Origin: CBDEGU01 sp965238045
GTDB lineage: Bacteria; Acidobacteriota; Terriglobia; Bryobacterales; UBA6623
DNA length: 64,000 nt
NCBI GenBank assembly: GCA_965238045.1
Contig: CBDEGU010000011.1
Span: 372,001-436,000 of the forward strand
Reading direction: 5' to 3'
The notes below the pieces were generated by a model, which saw only the letters and a list, made by a program, of their open reading frames with translations, made no database searches and had not been told where the DNA came from. Positions 52,449 through 61,384 of this stretch are shown piece by piece (positions within the stretch are counted from its first letter, which is position 1; each line of letters begins with the position of its first letter). The translations under genes and the position numbers were made by a program.

Positions 52449-53374
52449 TTCAGTCAGGATTCACCGGTATTGGGCGGAACCGTCTCTTCCATAACGATCG
52501 AGATGAAACGTTCACGGATGTGACCGCCCAGGCCGGGCTCGGCGAAGCGCGCCCGGCTTCGAGCGCGGTTTTGGCGGATATCGATGGGGACGGTCGCGCC
52601 GAACTGATCGAGGCCGGCTCGGCCAGCGAGGACTTCGGCGCGGTTCGGCTTTTCCGCAACCAGAGCGCCAGGTGGCATGAGGAGGCGCGACCTCGCGGGA
52701 TCGATGTACCTGGAACTGTCGCTGCCCTGGCGATCGGCGATTACAACCGAGACGGTGCGATGGATCTCTTTGTCTTGCGCTGGCGCGGAGAGTCCGTGCT
52801 GTATCGAAACGATGGCGCCGGAATGTTTTCCGACGCCACGAAGCAGGCGGGGCTAGGAGGGCTTGTCGGGCAAGGATTCAGCGCTTTGTTTTTCGACTTC
52901 GACAACGACCGCTATCCTGACCTGCTGGTGACGGCTCACGCCTTCGCCGAAGACGCGATTCGCGGTCTTCTTGATGATTCCTTTTCGCCGAAGAATTCGA
53001 GTCTGCGCTTGTTTCGCAATCAGCGGAACGGCACCTTCAAGGAGGTCACCAAGGAATACGGCCTCTTGCGTTCTTACGGAATCATGCAAGCTCTGGCGGT
53101 TGACGCCGATTCCGACGGCTGGCTCGATCTTGTCCTTGCCAATGGCAGCCTCAATGCGCGGCGAGCCGAACCCAGCGTCATTCTGCGGAATGAGAACGGC
53201 AAGCGGTTCCGGGAGTGGAGCCGCGTTCCGTCATGGAATCGTCCGATGAACGCCATCGGCGTTTCGACCGCCGACTGGAACCAGGACGGACGGCAGGACT
53301 TCTATTTCGCCAGTCATCCAGTTTTTCATGACACGCCCTTCCGTGCCGGACTCTTCACTCTTCCCCTGGATTGA
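52316..53374 (+). CDS. FG-GAP repeat protein, 3' part of the frame-shifted TPR/FG-GAP gene
   Basis: 352 codons that continue the propeller begun at 51300. Blades include WGDYDGDGYPDLYLIQSG, DIDGDGRAELIEAG, DYNRDGAMDLFVLRW, DFDNDRYPDLLVTAH, DADSDGWLDLVLANG and DWNQDGRQDFYFASH. There is no signal peptide or ribosome site at its apparent start, which is inside a blade (RLYRNTG). Unlike its neighbour at 49488 it lacks an ASPIC/UnbV end. It is best read as the remainder of the upstream gene. Confidence 0.8.
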   Translation: MRLYRNTGKRLVDVTETAGLRGAGDMWGAIWGDYDGDGYPDLYLIQSGFTGIGRNRLFHNDRDETFTDVTAQAGLGEARPASSAVLADIDGDGRAELIEAGSASEDFGAVRLFRNQSARWHEEARPRGIDVPGTVAALAIGDYNRDGAMDLFVLRWRGESVLYRNDGAGMFSDATKQAGLGGLVGQGFSALFFDFDNDRYPDLLVTAHAFAEDAIRGLLDDSFSPKNSSLRLFRNQRNGTFKEVTKEYGLLRSYGIMQALAVDADSDGWLDLVLANGSLNARRAEPSVILRNENGKRFREWSRVPSWNRPMNAIGVSTADWNQDGRQDFYFASHPVFHDTPFRAGLFTLPLD

Positions 53375-53392
53375 CTCCCGCCCCCGGCTGCC

Positions 53393-53431
53393 GGCCCGCT
53401 TTTCTCACCACGGGGTGAGAACCGCGGGCTA
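53393..53431. repeat. Minimal 39-bp copy of the palindromic repeat
   Basis: GGCCCGCTTTTCTCACCAC joined to GGGGTGAGAACCGCGGGCTA: only the two termini of the 182-bp family remain, forming a compact hairpin between two convergent genes. Its right-hand TA(G) is the stop codon (TAG on the minus strand, 53431-53429) of the Tat lipoprotein gene. It may act as a bidirectional terminator. Confidence 0.85.
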
Positions 53432-55528
53432 AAAAGCTTTCGAACATTCCGGGTGGTCAAACGGTTCAAACGGCACGCTTTGAACCCGGTTCTGAGCGTA
53501 CTGTTCGTGAATCACTTGTCGCGCCAAAGTGGTGTCGTGTTTCTTGCGGCGCGGCGGCGCGTCGCCCGGCAGGTTCGCGGCGCTGGCGCTGCCGGTGGCT
53601 TTGAGATAGACCCGCGATACGCTGTAAACTAGGAACTCCGGCACGGCAAAGCGGACGCGCCCGTCCGCGGCCTTGATCTCCACCGTCTTGGGTTCGGGGT
53701 CTTCCGGCGTAATGACTTCCACCTTCGAAACTTCAAAACCATCCGGGATCACCAGGTCACATTTCGCCTCGGCAACCGCGATCGGCCGTTCGTCCTCGAC
53801 GCCGCTCTTGGGCGGGTCTTGGGATTCGTCGCGATTGTAGTTGACCAGGTGTATGTCGATCTCGTCTCCCTCGGCCGGACGGTTCGCCGCCACGCGCACG
53901 GTCGGCGGCACGTCGAAGTAGCTGAGAGCGTCGAAATTTTCGTCTTGAATCTTGTCCGCGTCGGCGATCGTGTACGTTCGCTGATAAGCGGCTCGGCGTG
54001 TATCGGTCACCAAGTCGTCGGGCAACACGTCGAAGAGCACATGCTGGTTCATCAGTTCCTGAGCCACTGTATGGAACGGCTCCATGGCCTCATAGTAATG
54101 TCCCTGGTGGATGTGGCTGCGTGGAAACACAAGCAACGCCTCGCCGTGAGGCCGGTTGGCGTGATAGATGGATTCATACCGCCTCAGGAAGCCGTAGTAG
54201 CGCACCAGTTCCCGGCGGCTGGCCTCGTCGAAGAACTCGGTGTAGTTCGACATCGCCATGCCGCCGTTCGCGGCCACTTCGGAAAAAATCATCCGCACAC
54301 GCGTGCGTTCGTACTGACAAATCGTGAACGGTTTGTCGTCCCCCGCGCCGCGGATGTAGCGCATCGGAAGCGTGCCATCGCCGAGAATGCCCTCGCTCAA
54401 CCCGGTAGGCTTGGACACTCCGCCGACGCAGTACCAAATGTAATCCTCATCCTTGGACCAAAGCTCGGCCGGCAGAAATTGCCTCTCGTCGGTGGGCCCG
54501 TGGGGTGGATAGCGGAAATCATACAGATGCAGCCACTGCGCGAGGATCAGGTCCGGCTTCAGGTCGCGTCCGTAGGCGACAAAAACATCATCGAAGTTCT
54601 TCTTGTTCGAGATGTCCGAGAAGGTGTGCATCTCTAGACGCAAGGGTGTCGATTTCCTCGGATCGTGACGGGCGACGATCTCGTCGAAGGTATGCTGGCC
54701 GAGATCCGCGATCTCGAATTTCTCCTGCATCTCTTCCGCGCTGTAGCGCTCCTTGAGGTGCGCCTTGAACGCCTCTTGGCAATGCTCGCAAACACAGTTA
54801 TGACGATAAAAATAGTTGATGACGTAACCGTCGAGCCCGCGCTCGATGCCGCGCTTGACCCAGGTCTTGAGTACGGCGCGCCAGTGCCGATTGTTGAGGC
54901 AGCCAAAATAAACGCCATAGGGTTTGGCGTCCGCGTCGTCGTGAACAATCGGCGAGCCATCCTTGTTTTTCTGCAACAGGTCGAGCGGGTCGGCGACGGG
55001 CTTGGGCCCGAGTTCGCTCTCATCCCACAGCTCGTTGTAAAACTCGAAGAAGCCGCCCGTCGGGTGGGCCGCGTCTTTGCTCTTATCGCCGAGCAGATAC
55101 TTTACAACGTCGAAGTGCCCAATGACCTTGGCGCCCAGTTTCTTGACCTCGCCATTGAGCTGCTCGAAGTAGTCGGCGCTGCGTTTGAGGCGTTCGGCGG
55201 GGTCGGTTGCATCGAACACACCGGCGTGCGAGGGCATCAGCGGACTGGAAAGGCCCTTGGCGCTGTCAGGCATATGAGCCAAAGTCCAAAAGTCAGCCCC
55301 ATAGAAACCGACCTGCACTACTTCTGGTTTGATCTCGCGAAGGAAATCGAGGTAGCCCGGCCGTACGTAATCCTGCCAATGCACGGTCATGCGGGTGGCT
55401 TCAAAACGCGAGGGCGCCGCGCCGGCCGGATCAGACGGAGGACCCCCCGCATGTCCGCAACCGCTCCAGATGCCGGCGAGCAGCGGCAGCCCCGCGACGG
55501 CGAACGAGTTAAATTCCCTGCGAGTCAT
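53429..55528 (-). CDS. Tat-exported lipoprotein with glycosidase-like TIM-barrel region
   Basis: 699 residues. The N-terminus MTRREFNSFAVAGLPLLAG has a twin-arginine motif and ends in a lipobox (IWSGC, Cys24), so it is likely a Tat lipoprotein. The body (about 45-480) resembles glycoside-hydrolase-like barrels (YVRPGYLDFLREIKPEVVQV, ERGLDGYVINYFYRHNCVCE, ILAQWLHLYDFRYPP); a CEHC motif sits near residue 250. A C-terminal beta domain follows. Catalytic acids cannot be assigned. GGAGG stands before the ATG. The stop is contributed by the repeat at 53393-53431. Confidence 0.7.
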   Translation of the reverse strand: MTRREFNSFAVAGLPLLAGIWSGCGHAGGPPSDPAGAAPSRFEATRMTVHWQDYVRPGYLDFLREIKPEVVQVGFYGADFWTLAHMPDSAKGLSSPLMPSHAGVFDATDPAERLKRSADYFEQLNGEVKKLGAKVIGHFDVVKYLLGDKSKDAAHPTGGFFEFYNELWDESELGPKPVADPLDLLQKNKDGSPIVHDDADAKPYGVYFGCLNNRHWRAVLKTWVKRGIERGLDGYVINYFYRHNCVCEHCQEAFKAHLKERYSAEEMQEKFEIADLGQHTFDEIVARHDPRKSTPLRLEMHTFSDISNKKNFDDVFVAYGRDLKPDLILAQWLHLYDFRYPPHGPTDERQFLPAELWSKDEDYIWYCVGGVSKPTGLSEGILGDGTLPMRYIRGAGDDKPFTICQYERTRVRMIFSEVAANGGMAMSNYTEFFDEASRRELVRYYGFLRRYESIYHANRPHGEALLVFPRSHIHQGHYYEAMEPFHTVAQELMNQHVLFDVLPDDLVTDTRRAAYQRTYTIADADKIQDENFDALSYFDVPPTVRVAANRPAEGDEIDIHLVNYNRDESQDPPKSGVEDERPIAVAEAKCDLVIPDGFEVSKVEVITPEDPEPKTVEIKAADGRVRFAVPEFLVYSVSRVYLKATGSASAANLPGDAPPRRKKHDTTLARQVIHEQYAQNRVQSVPFEPFDHPECSKAF

Positions 55529-55813
55529 ACGATTCCTCCATCAGGCAGATTTTGCCCCAGGCAGAGCTTGCGCCATGAATCGACAACATCATACCTCATC
55601 GCACGAGGGATCGCCCGTTCATCTCAGCGCCGCGGAGAAGCTCCCCTCGATCCGGAAACCTCCCGTGGCCTTACCCTTCTCCTGACTCCGGCCAGTACGG
55701 CCCAGGCCTGTCGGGACGCTTGTTAGGAAGCTTCGCCACCCGGTGTTCTGGCGCGATATACTAACATCAGCTTGCGAAGCCCCGCTATTGTTGGGTGACA
55801 CGAGAAGAGGCGG

Positions 55814-56137
55814 ATGGCGAGTTCGAAAATATCGTATTTCTGTCTGGGTATCGGCATAGGAGCGTCGCTGGGGTTGTTGTTCGCTCCCCGGAAAGGCGAT
55901 GAAACCCTTGCGGAACTGCGCCAGCGAGCCGGCGAGGGCCGTGAGTACCTCAAGAATCGCGGAGGTGAGCTCCGTCAGCAGGCTGGCGGCATAGTCCACC
56001 GCGGACGAGGGAACCTCTCCCTCCAGCGCGAACAGCTTGCGGCGGCCCTCGCGGCGGGACGCAAAGCCTATCGCAAGGCCGCGGAGAATCCAGAGCCACA
56101 GGTCGCCGAGGCGGCGGCTGGCGAACGCACGCATTAA
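55814..56137 (+). CDS. YtxH-like small membrane protein
   Basis: 107 residues. An N-terminal hydrophobic helix with glycine pattern (YFCLGIGIGASLGLLFAPRKG) matches YtxH/Gas-vesicle-like proteins, followed by an amphipathic coiled-coil helix rich in Arg, Glu and Ala. These proteins are general-stress-associated in Firmicutes; role unknown here. Paired with the next gene. Confidence 0.75.
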   Translation: MASSKISYFCLGIGIGASLGLLFAPRKGDETLAELRQRAGEGREYLKNRGGELRQQAGGIVHRGRGNLSLQREQLAAALAAGRKAYRKAAENPEPQVAEAAAGERTH

Positions 56138-56192
56138 AACGGCCAGTTCGCTGCCGGCGGCGACACGAGAATCGCAGCGGAAGGACGAGTCG

Positions 56193-56702
56193 ATGGAAAG
56201 AGATCTGCTCTTGCTCTATATCATGGCCGCCTTCACCGGCGTGGCGGCGACCGCTCTGGTCATTCAGATGGTCTTTCTCTTCGGCATCCTGCGCTCCGTC
56301 CGGGCGCTTCAGGAGCGCGCCACCACCTTCATGGACCGCTGGGAACCGCTCGCCGACACAGCCCAGCAAACACTGGAAGATTTCCGGCGGGAGTCGAACG
56401 AAATCCTCGTGCGGGTACGCGAGTTGACCGTCAGCGCCAAATCCCAGATGGAAAAGGCAGAGACCGTTTTGGACGAGGTGTCTGAATCCGCGCTTGTGCA
56501 GCTAGAGCGCGTGGATCGCGCGATCCTCCTGATGCTCGAGAAGGTGGAGCAGACGACCGACGCCGTTCAGCATGTCATGCTCACTCCCGTGAGGCAGATG
56601 CGCGCGATCGGGTCGGCGGTCGGCGCCATTATCGAAAGTCTCCTGAGCGGGAAAAAGTCCTCGGTCGATCAAGCGACGATGGATGAAGAAATGTTCATCT
56701 GA
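56193..56702 (+). CDS. DUF948-like membrane coiled-coil protein
   Basis: 169 residues from ATG 56193 with AAGGA about eight bases upstream; the frame is open from 56037 but not protein-like. One N-terminal helix (LLLLYIMAAFTGVAATALVI), then a long coiled coil (about 35-140). DUF948 and YtxH genes often sit together, as here, but the pair has no defined function. Confidence 0.7.
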   Translation: MERDLLLLYIMAAFTGVAATALVIQMVFLFGILRSVRALQERATTFMDRWEPLADTAQQTLEDFRRESNEILVRVRELTVSAKSQMEKAETVLDEVSESALVQLERVDRAILLMLEKVEQTTDAVQHVMLTPVRQMRAIGSAVGAIIESLLSGKKSSVDQATMDEEMFI

Positions 56703-56819
56703 GCACCGGCACCGGGCGCCACCCGGCCGTACCCAGTCGCGGCGGCCGTCCCGGCACGGCGTCCCGCCGTGAGTTCCATTCTCCCCGAGAGTCATTATGG
56801 ACGGAGGCAGGTAAACATC

Positions 56820-57944
56820 ATGCCGGTTCGAGTAGCTCTGTTCGGCACCAAGTTCATGGGCAAGGCACACAGCCAAGCCTATCGCAGCGTGAATATGTTC
56901 TTCCCCGGCGCGCCGCGAGTCGAGATGAAGGTCATCGCCGGACGCAATGCCAAACAGACCAAGGCAGCCGCCGCGTCCTTCGGCTGGGCCGAAGCCTCCA
57001 CCGACTGGAAGGCCGTCATGCATCGCGACGATATCGATGTGGTCGACATCTGCACGCCCGGCGACTGGCATCTCCCGATGGTTCTTGAGGCCGCCAAGGC
57101 CGGCAAGCACATCATTTGTGAAAAGCCGCTCGGCAACACCCTGGCCGAAGCCAAACGCATGGCGGCGGCCGTCAAGAAGGCCGGTGTGCGGCACTTCCTG
57201 ATGCACAACTACCGTCGTGTCCCGGCCGTAGCCATGGCCAAACGTCTGGTTGGCGATGGACGCATCGGTGAAATTCGCCACTTCCGTGCCCGCTACCTGC
57301 AAGACTGGGCCATGTCGCCGAAACTGCATCTGCTCTGGCGGTTCGAAAAGGAACGCGCCGGCAGCGGAGCGCTTGGCGACCTGGGTTCGCACATCATCGA
57401 CCTGGCCCAGTATCTCTGCGCCGACATCACCGATCTCTCGGCCGCCATGGAGACCTTTGTCAAGCAGCGCCCGGCGAAGCCCGGCTCCCGCGCCAAGAAA
57501 GATGTCACCGTCGATGACGCCGTCGTCATGTGCGTGCGCTTCGCCAATGGCGCGCTCGGGACGCTCGAAGCCACCCGATTCGCCTTCGGGCGCAAGAATC
57601 ACAATACGTTCGAGATCAACGGCGACAGGGGCTCGCTTGTCTTTGATCTTGAAAATCTTAATGACCTCTACTACTGCTCAACCTCTGACAAGGCCGACAC
57701 GCAGGGCTTCCGGCGCATTATCACCCTGGACAAAGAACAGCACCCCTATGCCGAACATTGGTGGGCCAACGGACATCTTCTCGGCTACGAGCATAGCTTC
57801 ACCCACAGCATCAACGACTTTCTCGTGGTGCTGGACTCTGGAGGCGAAATCCATCCCAACTTCGATGACGGGCTGAAGAACCAGCGGGTGCTGCATGCGG
57901 TGGAAAAAGCCGCCGCCTCCCGGCGCTGGCAAAAGGTGGTCTAG
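56820..57944 (+). CDS. Gfo/Idh/MocA family NAD(P)-dependent oxidoreductase
   Basis: 374 residues from ATG 56820 (an upstream frame start at 56769 is weaker). Rossmann start VRVALFGTKFMGKAHSQAY, then DVVDICTPGDWHLPM and the family signature EKPLGNTLAEAKRMA with the catalytic Lys, and a C-terminal substrate domain (GSGALGDLGSHIIDLAQYL). It probably oxidises a sugar or inositol-like alcohol. It is followed after five bases by a gene of unknown function, so both are likely one unit. Confidence 0.92.
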   Translation: MPVRVALFGTKFMGKAHSQAYRSVNMFFPGAPRVEMKVIAGRNAKQTKAAAASFGWAEASTDWKAVMHRDDIDVVDICTPGDWHLPMVLEAAKAGKHIICEKPLGNTLAEAKRMAAAVKKAGVRHFLMHNYRRVPAVAMAKRLVGDGRIGEIRHFRARYLQDWAMSPKLHLLWRFEKERAGSGALGDLGSHIIDLAQYLCADITDLSAAMETFVKQRPAKPGSRAKKDVTVDDAVVMCVRFANGALGTLEATRFAFGRKNHNTFEINGDRGSLVFDLENLNDLYYCSTSDKADTQGFRRIITLDKEQHPYAEHWWANGHLLGYEHSFTHSINDFLVVLDSGGEIHPNFDDGLKNQRVLHAVEKAAASRRWQKVV

Positions 57945-57949
57945 ATCCC

Positions 57950-59128
57950 ATGGCGTTTCTCAGCTCCATCTATACCTACCCCTGGGACCTGACCGACGAG
58001 GGACTCGACCGCTCGCTGAATCGCATTGCCGACACGGCGGGCTGCCAGGAGGTGATGGTCACGCCCAGCTATCACGTCTCGACCTACTTTCTGCCTCACA
58101 ACCCAGCCCGTCCTCTCTACCATGGTGATGATGGCGCGGTGTACTTCCACCCCGACTACAAGCGCTACTCCAAGACGCGCATTCGCCCGCACGTCAGCGA
58201 CGTTGTGAATCAAGAGCGCTATTTCGAGCGTATCGTCGAGGCCATCGACAAACGCGGTCTCACCTTTGGGGCCTGGATCGTCTACTGCTACAACCACTAT
58301 CTCGGCCGCGGCTACCCTGAATTCGCCAAGCACGACGCCTTCGGCAACCCCTATATGGCCCAGCTCAGCACCGCGCCCCCGGATGCTCGTGAATATGTCG
58401 CGGCCTTGACCGAGAACATCGTCCAGACCTACCGGCCCTCGGCCGTACACGTCGAGTCGCTCTCTCGCCTCGGCTGGAACTACGGCTTCCGCAACCCCAA
58501 GGTGCTTTCGGAAGTTACCGATCGCGCGGCCTTCCTCATGGGCCTTGACTTCAACCCCGAGGCCGTCGCCTTCTCCCAGCGAGAGGGCTTCGACGGCAAG
58601 AGATTTCAAGCCGATGTCGCCGCATGGCTGCGCCCGCGCCTGGCCGCCCTTCCCACCGATGGCGACAAAGCGCCGGTGACCGCTCAGTGGATCGCGGAGG
58701 AGTTCAACGGACAGCTCGCCAAGTGGCTCGAAATTTCCGCCAAGAATACCAGCGCGTTATGGACCCGGGTCGCCCAGATCATCCACGACGGCGGCGCCAA
58801 GATTCAGTCCACGCTCGCCACCGAGGAGCGGATGCGCGGCAACGACCTCGATCCGTCAACCAACCGCCACCTAGATCGTGTAACCGTGGGGCCGTTCGCA
58901 TCCGTGGAAAAGGGCCGCGAAATCGTTCGCGACATCACCGGCCGGATCAACAGCGCGGGCGTCGTCATGGTATCGACTCAGCCCGGCGGGATGACGGCAT
59001 CCTCGGAACTCGAGCGGCAAGTCCGCACCGCCTCGGCCGCCGGCGCCGGCGGCTGCAACTTCTACAACTACGGTCTGCTCCGCGAAGAGCAACTCGAGTT
59101 CGTCGGCTCCTCTCTGCGGCAACTCTAG
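57950..59128 (+). CDS. Unknown TIM-barrel-like protein coupled to the Gfo/Idh/MocA gene
   Basis: 392 residues, no signal peptide. Sequence pattern resembles sugar-processing TIM barrels: SSIYTYPWDLTDEGLDRSLN at the start, LTFGAWIVYCYNHYLGRGYP in the middle, RPSAVHVESLSRLGWNYGF, then a final GGCNFYNYGLLREEQLEFVG. I do not recognise the family and cannot point to catalytic residues. Five-base spacing from the dehydrogenase suggests a shared sugar pathway. Its stop TAG is the first three bases of a palindromic repeat (59126-59307). Confidence 0.65.
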   Translation: MAFLSSIYTYPWDLTDEGLDRSLNRIADTAGCQEVMVTPSYHVSTYFLPHNPARPLYHGDDGAVYFHPDYKRYSKTRIRPHVSDVVNQERYFERIVEAIDKRGLTFGAWIVYCYNHYLGRGYPEFAKHDAFGNPYMAQLSTAPPDAREYVAALTENIVQTYRPSAVHVESLSRLGWNYGFRNPKVLSEVTDRAAFLMGLDFNPEAVAFSQREGFDGKRFQADVAAWLRPRLAALPTDGDKAPVTAQWIAEEFNGQLAKWLEISAKNTSALWTRVAQIIHDGGAKIQSTLATEERMRGNDLDPSTNRHLDRVTVGPFASVEKGREIVRDITGRINSAGVVMVSTQPGGMTASSELERQVRTASAAGAGGCNFYNYGLLREEQLEFVGSSLRQL

Positions 59129-59307
59129 CCCGCTTTTCTCACCACATTGCCGGGCGAAGTGCGTGAGAGGCGCGTCACTACGAGGCGCGCGCCGCTTGAC
59201 GAGCGCAGGCGTACTTGACAGTACGTTGAGCACGGCGAGCAAGCGCAACGAAGGATTGGCGGGCCTATCGCGTGCTTCGGTGGTCAGGTGGTGAGAAATG
59301 TGGGCTG
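59126..59307. repeat. Full 182-bp palindromic interspersed repeat, copy C (inverted relative to A and B)
   Basis: Starts TAGCCCGCTTTTCTCACC and ends GGTGAGAAATGTGGGCTG. Its reverse complement aligns along its full length with copies A and B. It fills the gap between two convergent genes, and its TAG is the stop of the gene at 57950. Being in the opposite orientation while still giving the stop shows that either end can do this. Confidence 0.9.
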
Positions 59308-59338
59308 GCTCCCCGCAAGCTTGCGGCAAGCCGGCCGC

Positions 59339-60532
59339 CTAGAAAGGCAGTACCTTGTGGCTGCCCGAGAAAATCCGCTTGGCGATCGTCTGCCTCTGCA
59401 TATTGCTGCTGCCTTCGTAGATCGTGCCGATCTTGGCGTCGCGGTATAACTTTTCCAGCGGATAGTCTTTCGTGAAGCCAACGCCGCCGAACACATCCAG
59501 CGCCTGGGCCGTTATCCGGACGGCGGACTCCGAAGCGCGAAGTTTGGCCATGGCGGCCTCGCAAAGAAAGGTCGCGCCCGCGTCCTTGCGCCGGGCCGCG
59601 TTATACACCAGGAGCCGGCACGCTTCGACCTCGGCGGCCATCTCCGCGATCTGAAACTGTAGCCCCTGAAATTCGGCGATGGGTCGGCCGAACTGCCGCC
59701 GCTCTTTGGCGTACGCGATGGCGTGATCGGCCGCCGCCTCGGCGATTCCCAGCATCTGGGCGGCGATCCCGATGCGTCCTTCGTTCAACGTTTCCATCGC
59801 GACTTTGTAGCCGTTGCCCGGCTCTCCCAGCAGGTTCTCTTTCGGCACACGGCAGCCATCAAGCACAAGTTCACAGGTAGACGAGGCGCGAATACCGAGC
59901 TTGTCTTCCTTCCTTCCGAGCGAAAAACCGAGAAAATCCCGCTCGACGAGGAAGGCAGTCACGCCGCGGTGACCGGCATCGGGGTCGAGATTGGCGAAGA
60001 CGACATACAAGCCCGCTTCCCGCGCATTGGTCGTCCAAAGTTTTCGGCCCGTGAGCTCGAAGTACTCACCGCGGTCATGCGCGCGCGTGCTCATGGCGAA
60101 GGCGTCGCTGCCCGAACCGGCTTCGGAAAGCGCATAGGCACCAACCGTGTCGCGGCAAAGCCCAGGCAGGTACTTCTGCTTCTGTTCCTCGTTGCCCCAT
60201 CGCGTGAGGCAATTGCACAGCAGCGTGTTATGAACGTCGACGATGACGCCCGCCGAGGCGTCCACCGTGGAAAGCGCTTCGACGGCCAGCACGGTCATGA
60301 AGAACGAGCAATCCTGTCCGCCGTACTTTTCCGGGACGTTGATCCCCATCAGCCCGAGCCGATAGAACTGCTCGATGAGTTCCGGCCGCATTCGGGCCTT
60401 CTCATCCATCTCGCGAACATGCGGCGCGATACGATCGACAGCAAACCGCCGAACCGTTGCGGCAAACATTTGCTCCTCTTCACTAAGTTTCGTGAGAGGA
60501 GGATGGGGTTCGTTGAGGGGAGGATGGGCCAT
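59339..60532 (-). CDS. Acyl-CoA dehydrogenase
   Basis: 397 residues, the family norm. FAD- and substrate-site motifs: YALSEAGSGSDAFAMSTRA, LWTTNAREAGLYVVFA, then GGVGFTKDYPLEKLYRDAKI and IYEGSSNMQR with the catalytic base Glu373. It introduces the 2,3-double bond in acyl-CoA during fatty or branched-chain acid breakdown, cytoplasmic. It stands alone without other beta-oxidation genes nearby. Confidence 0.95.
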   Translation of the reverse strand: MAHPPLNEPHPPLTKLSEEEQMFAATVRRFAVDRIAPHVREMDEKARMRPELIEQFYRLGLMGINVPEKYGGQDCSFFMTVLAVEALSTVDASAGVIVDVHNTLLCNCLTRWGNEEQKQKYLPGLCRDTVGAYALSEAGSGSDAFAMSTRAHDRGEYFELTGRKLWTTNAREAGLYVVFANLDPDAGHRGVTAFLVERDFLGFSLGRKEDKLGIRASSTCELVLDGCRVPKENLLGEPGNGYKVAMETLNEGRIGIAAQMLGIAEAAADHAIAYAKERRQFGRPIAEFQGLQFQIAEMAAEVEACRLLVYNAARRKDAGATFLCEAAMAKLRASESAVRITAQALDVFGGVGFTKDYPLEKLYRDAKIGTIYEGSSNMQRQTIAKRIFSGSHKVLPF

Positions 60533-60555
60533 GGAAACGCGAATCCGCCGCGTGC

Positions 60556-61311
60556 TCAGCCAGAGACCGGCCGGCTGGTCTCCACCGGCATTTCGCCGTC
60601 AACCGTGGGAGGCTCGTAGTAAAGGATGCGTCCGCAGCTCTCGCAGGTCATCACCTGCTCTCCGCTTCGCAGCACATTGCTGAACTGAGGCCGCAAGACG
60701 ACATTGCACGAGAGGCACCGCTCGGCATCGGCGCGGCCAATGCCGACGCCTTTCCGCATCTTGCGGATCTGCTCGTAGGTCCGCAGCAGCTCCGCCGAGA
60801 CTTGGCCGGCCAAAGCCTCTCTCCGCGACGACTTCTCCGCCATTTCCTCTTCGTCGGCGGCAACCCGGGCGCGCACCTCCGAGACCTCCCTGGCAACTTT
60901 TTCTTCCTCAATGCCGAGGGCTACCTGGGCCAGTTTGACGTTCTTTTCCAGGGTTTCGGCCTCGACCATTTTGTCGAGAATGTGGTCCTCGATTTCCCCG
61001 ATTTCCTTCTGCTCGTACTGGATTTCGTGCTGAAACGCTCGGAACTGCTCGTTCGTCTTAGCCTCATTCATCTGGGCATTCAGATGGTCGAGCTTCTGCC
61101 TGGCCGAGGCAACTTTCCCTTCCAGTGTCCGGTGGGACTTGCGATTGGCGTCGAGCTCGGCTCGATCTGCTTCGAGAGCCCGGCGATGTGACTCTAGCTG
61201 CTGTTCGATCTCGGCGATGTACTTGGGAAGGCTTTTAACTTCTTTCTTCAGCTCGCGGATTCTCAGATCCAGCCGTTGCAGATCAAGGATACGGGGAAGA
61301 TCAGGATGCAT
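60556..61311 (-). CDS. Zinc-ribbon coiled-coil protein (CT398/COG1579 family)
   Basis: 251 residues. A long coiled coil (about 10-175) ends in a four-cysteine zinc ribbon: Cys199, Cys202, Cys223, Cys226 (CLSCNVVLRPQF...MTCESCGRILYY). The family is widespread, with proposed roles in flagellar or secretion assembly and nucleic acid binding; no firm function. The start MHPDLPRILDLQRLDLRIRE is typical. It lies just downstream of murJ on the same strand. Confidence 0.88.
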   Translation of the reverse strand: MHPDLPRILDLQRLDLRIRELKKEVKSLPKYIAEIEQQLESHRRALEADRAELDANRKSHRTLEGKVASARQKLDHLNAQMNEAKTNEQFRAFQHEIQYEQKEIGEIEDHILDKMVEAETLEKNVKLAQVALGIEEEKVAREVSEVRARVAADEEEMAEKSSRREALAGQVSAELLRTYEQIRKMRKGVGIGRADAERCLSCNVVLRPQFSNVLRSGEQVMTCESCGRILYYEPPTVDGEMPVETSRPVSG

Positions 61312-61384
61312 GTGGTATCGTGTCCATCCGGCTCAATTTTATCACAGGTCTTAAGATGTCATCGCGCTCAAGATGTCACAGCGC

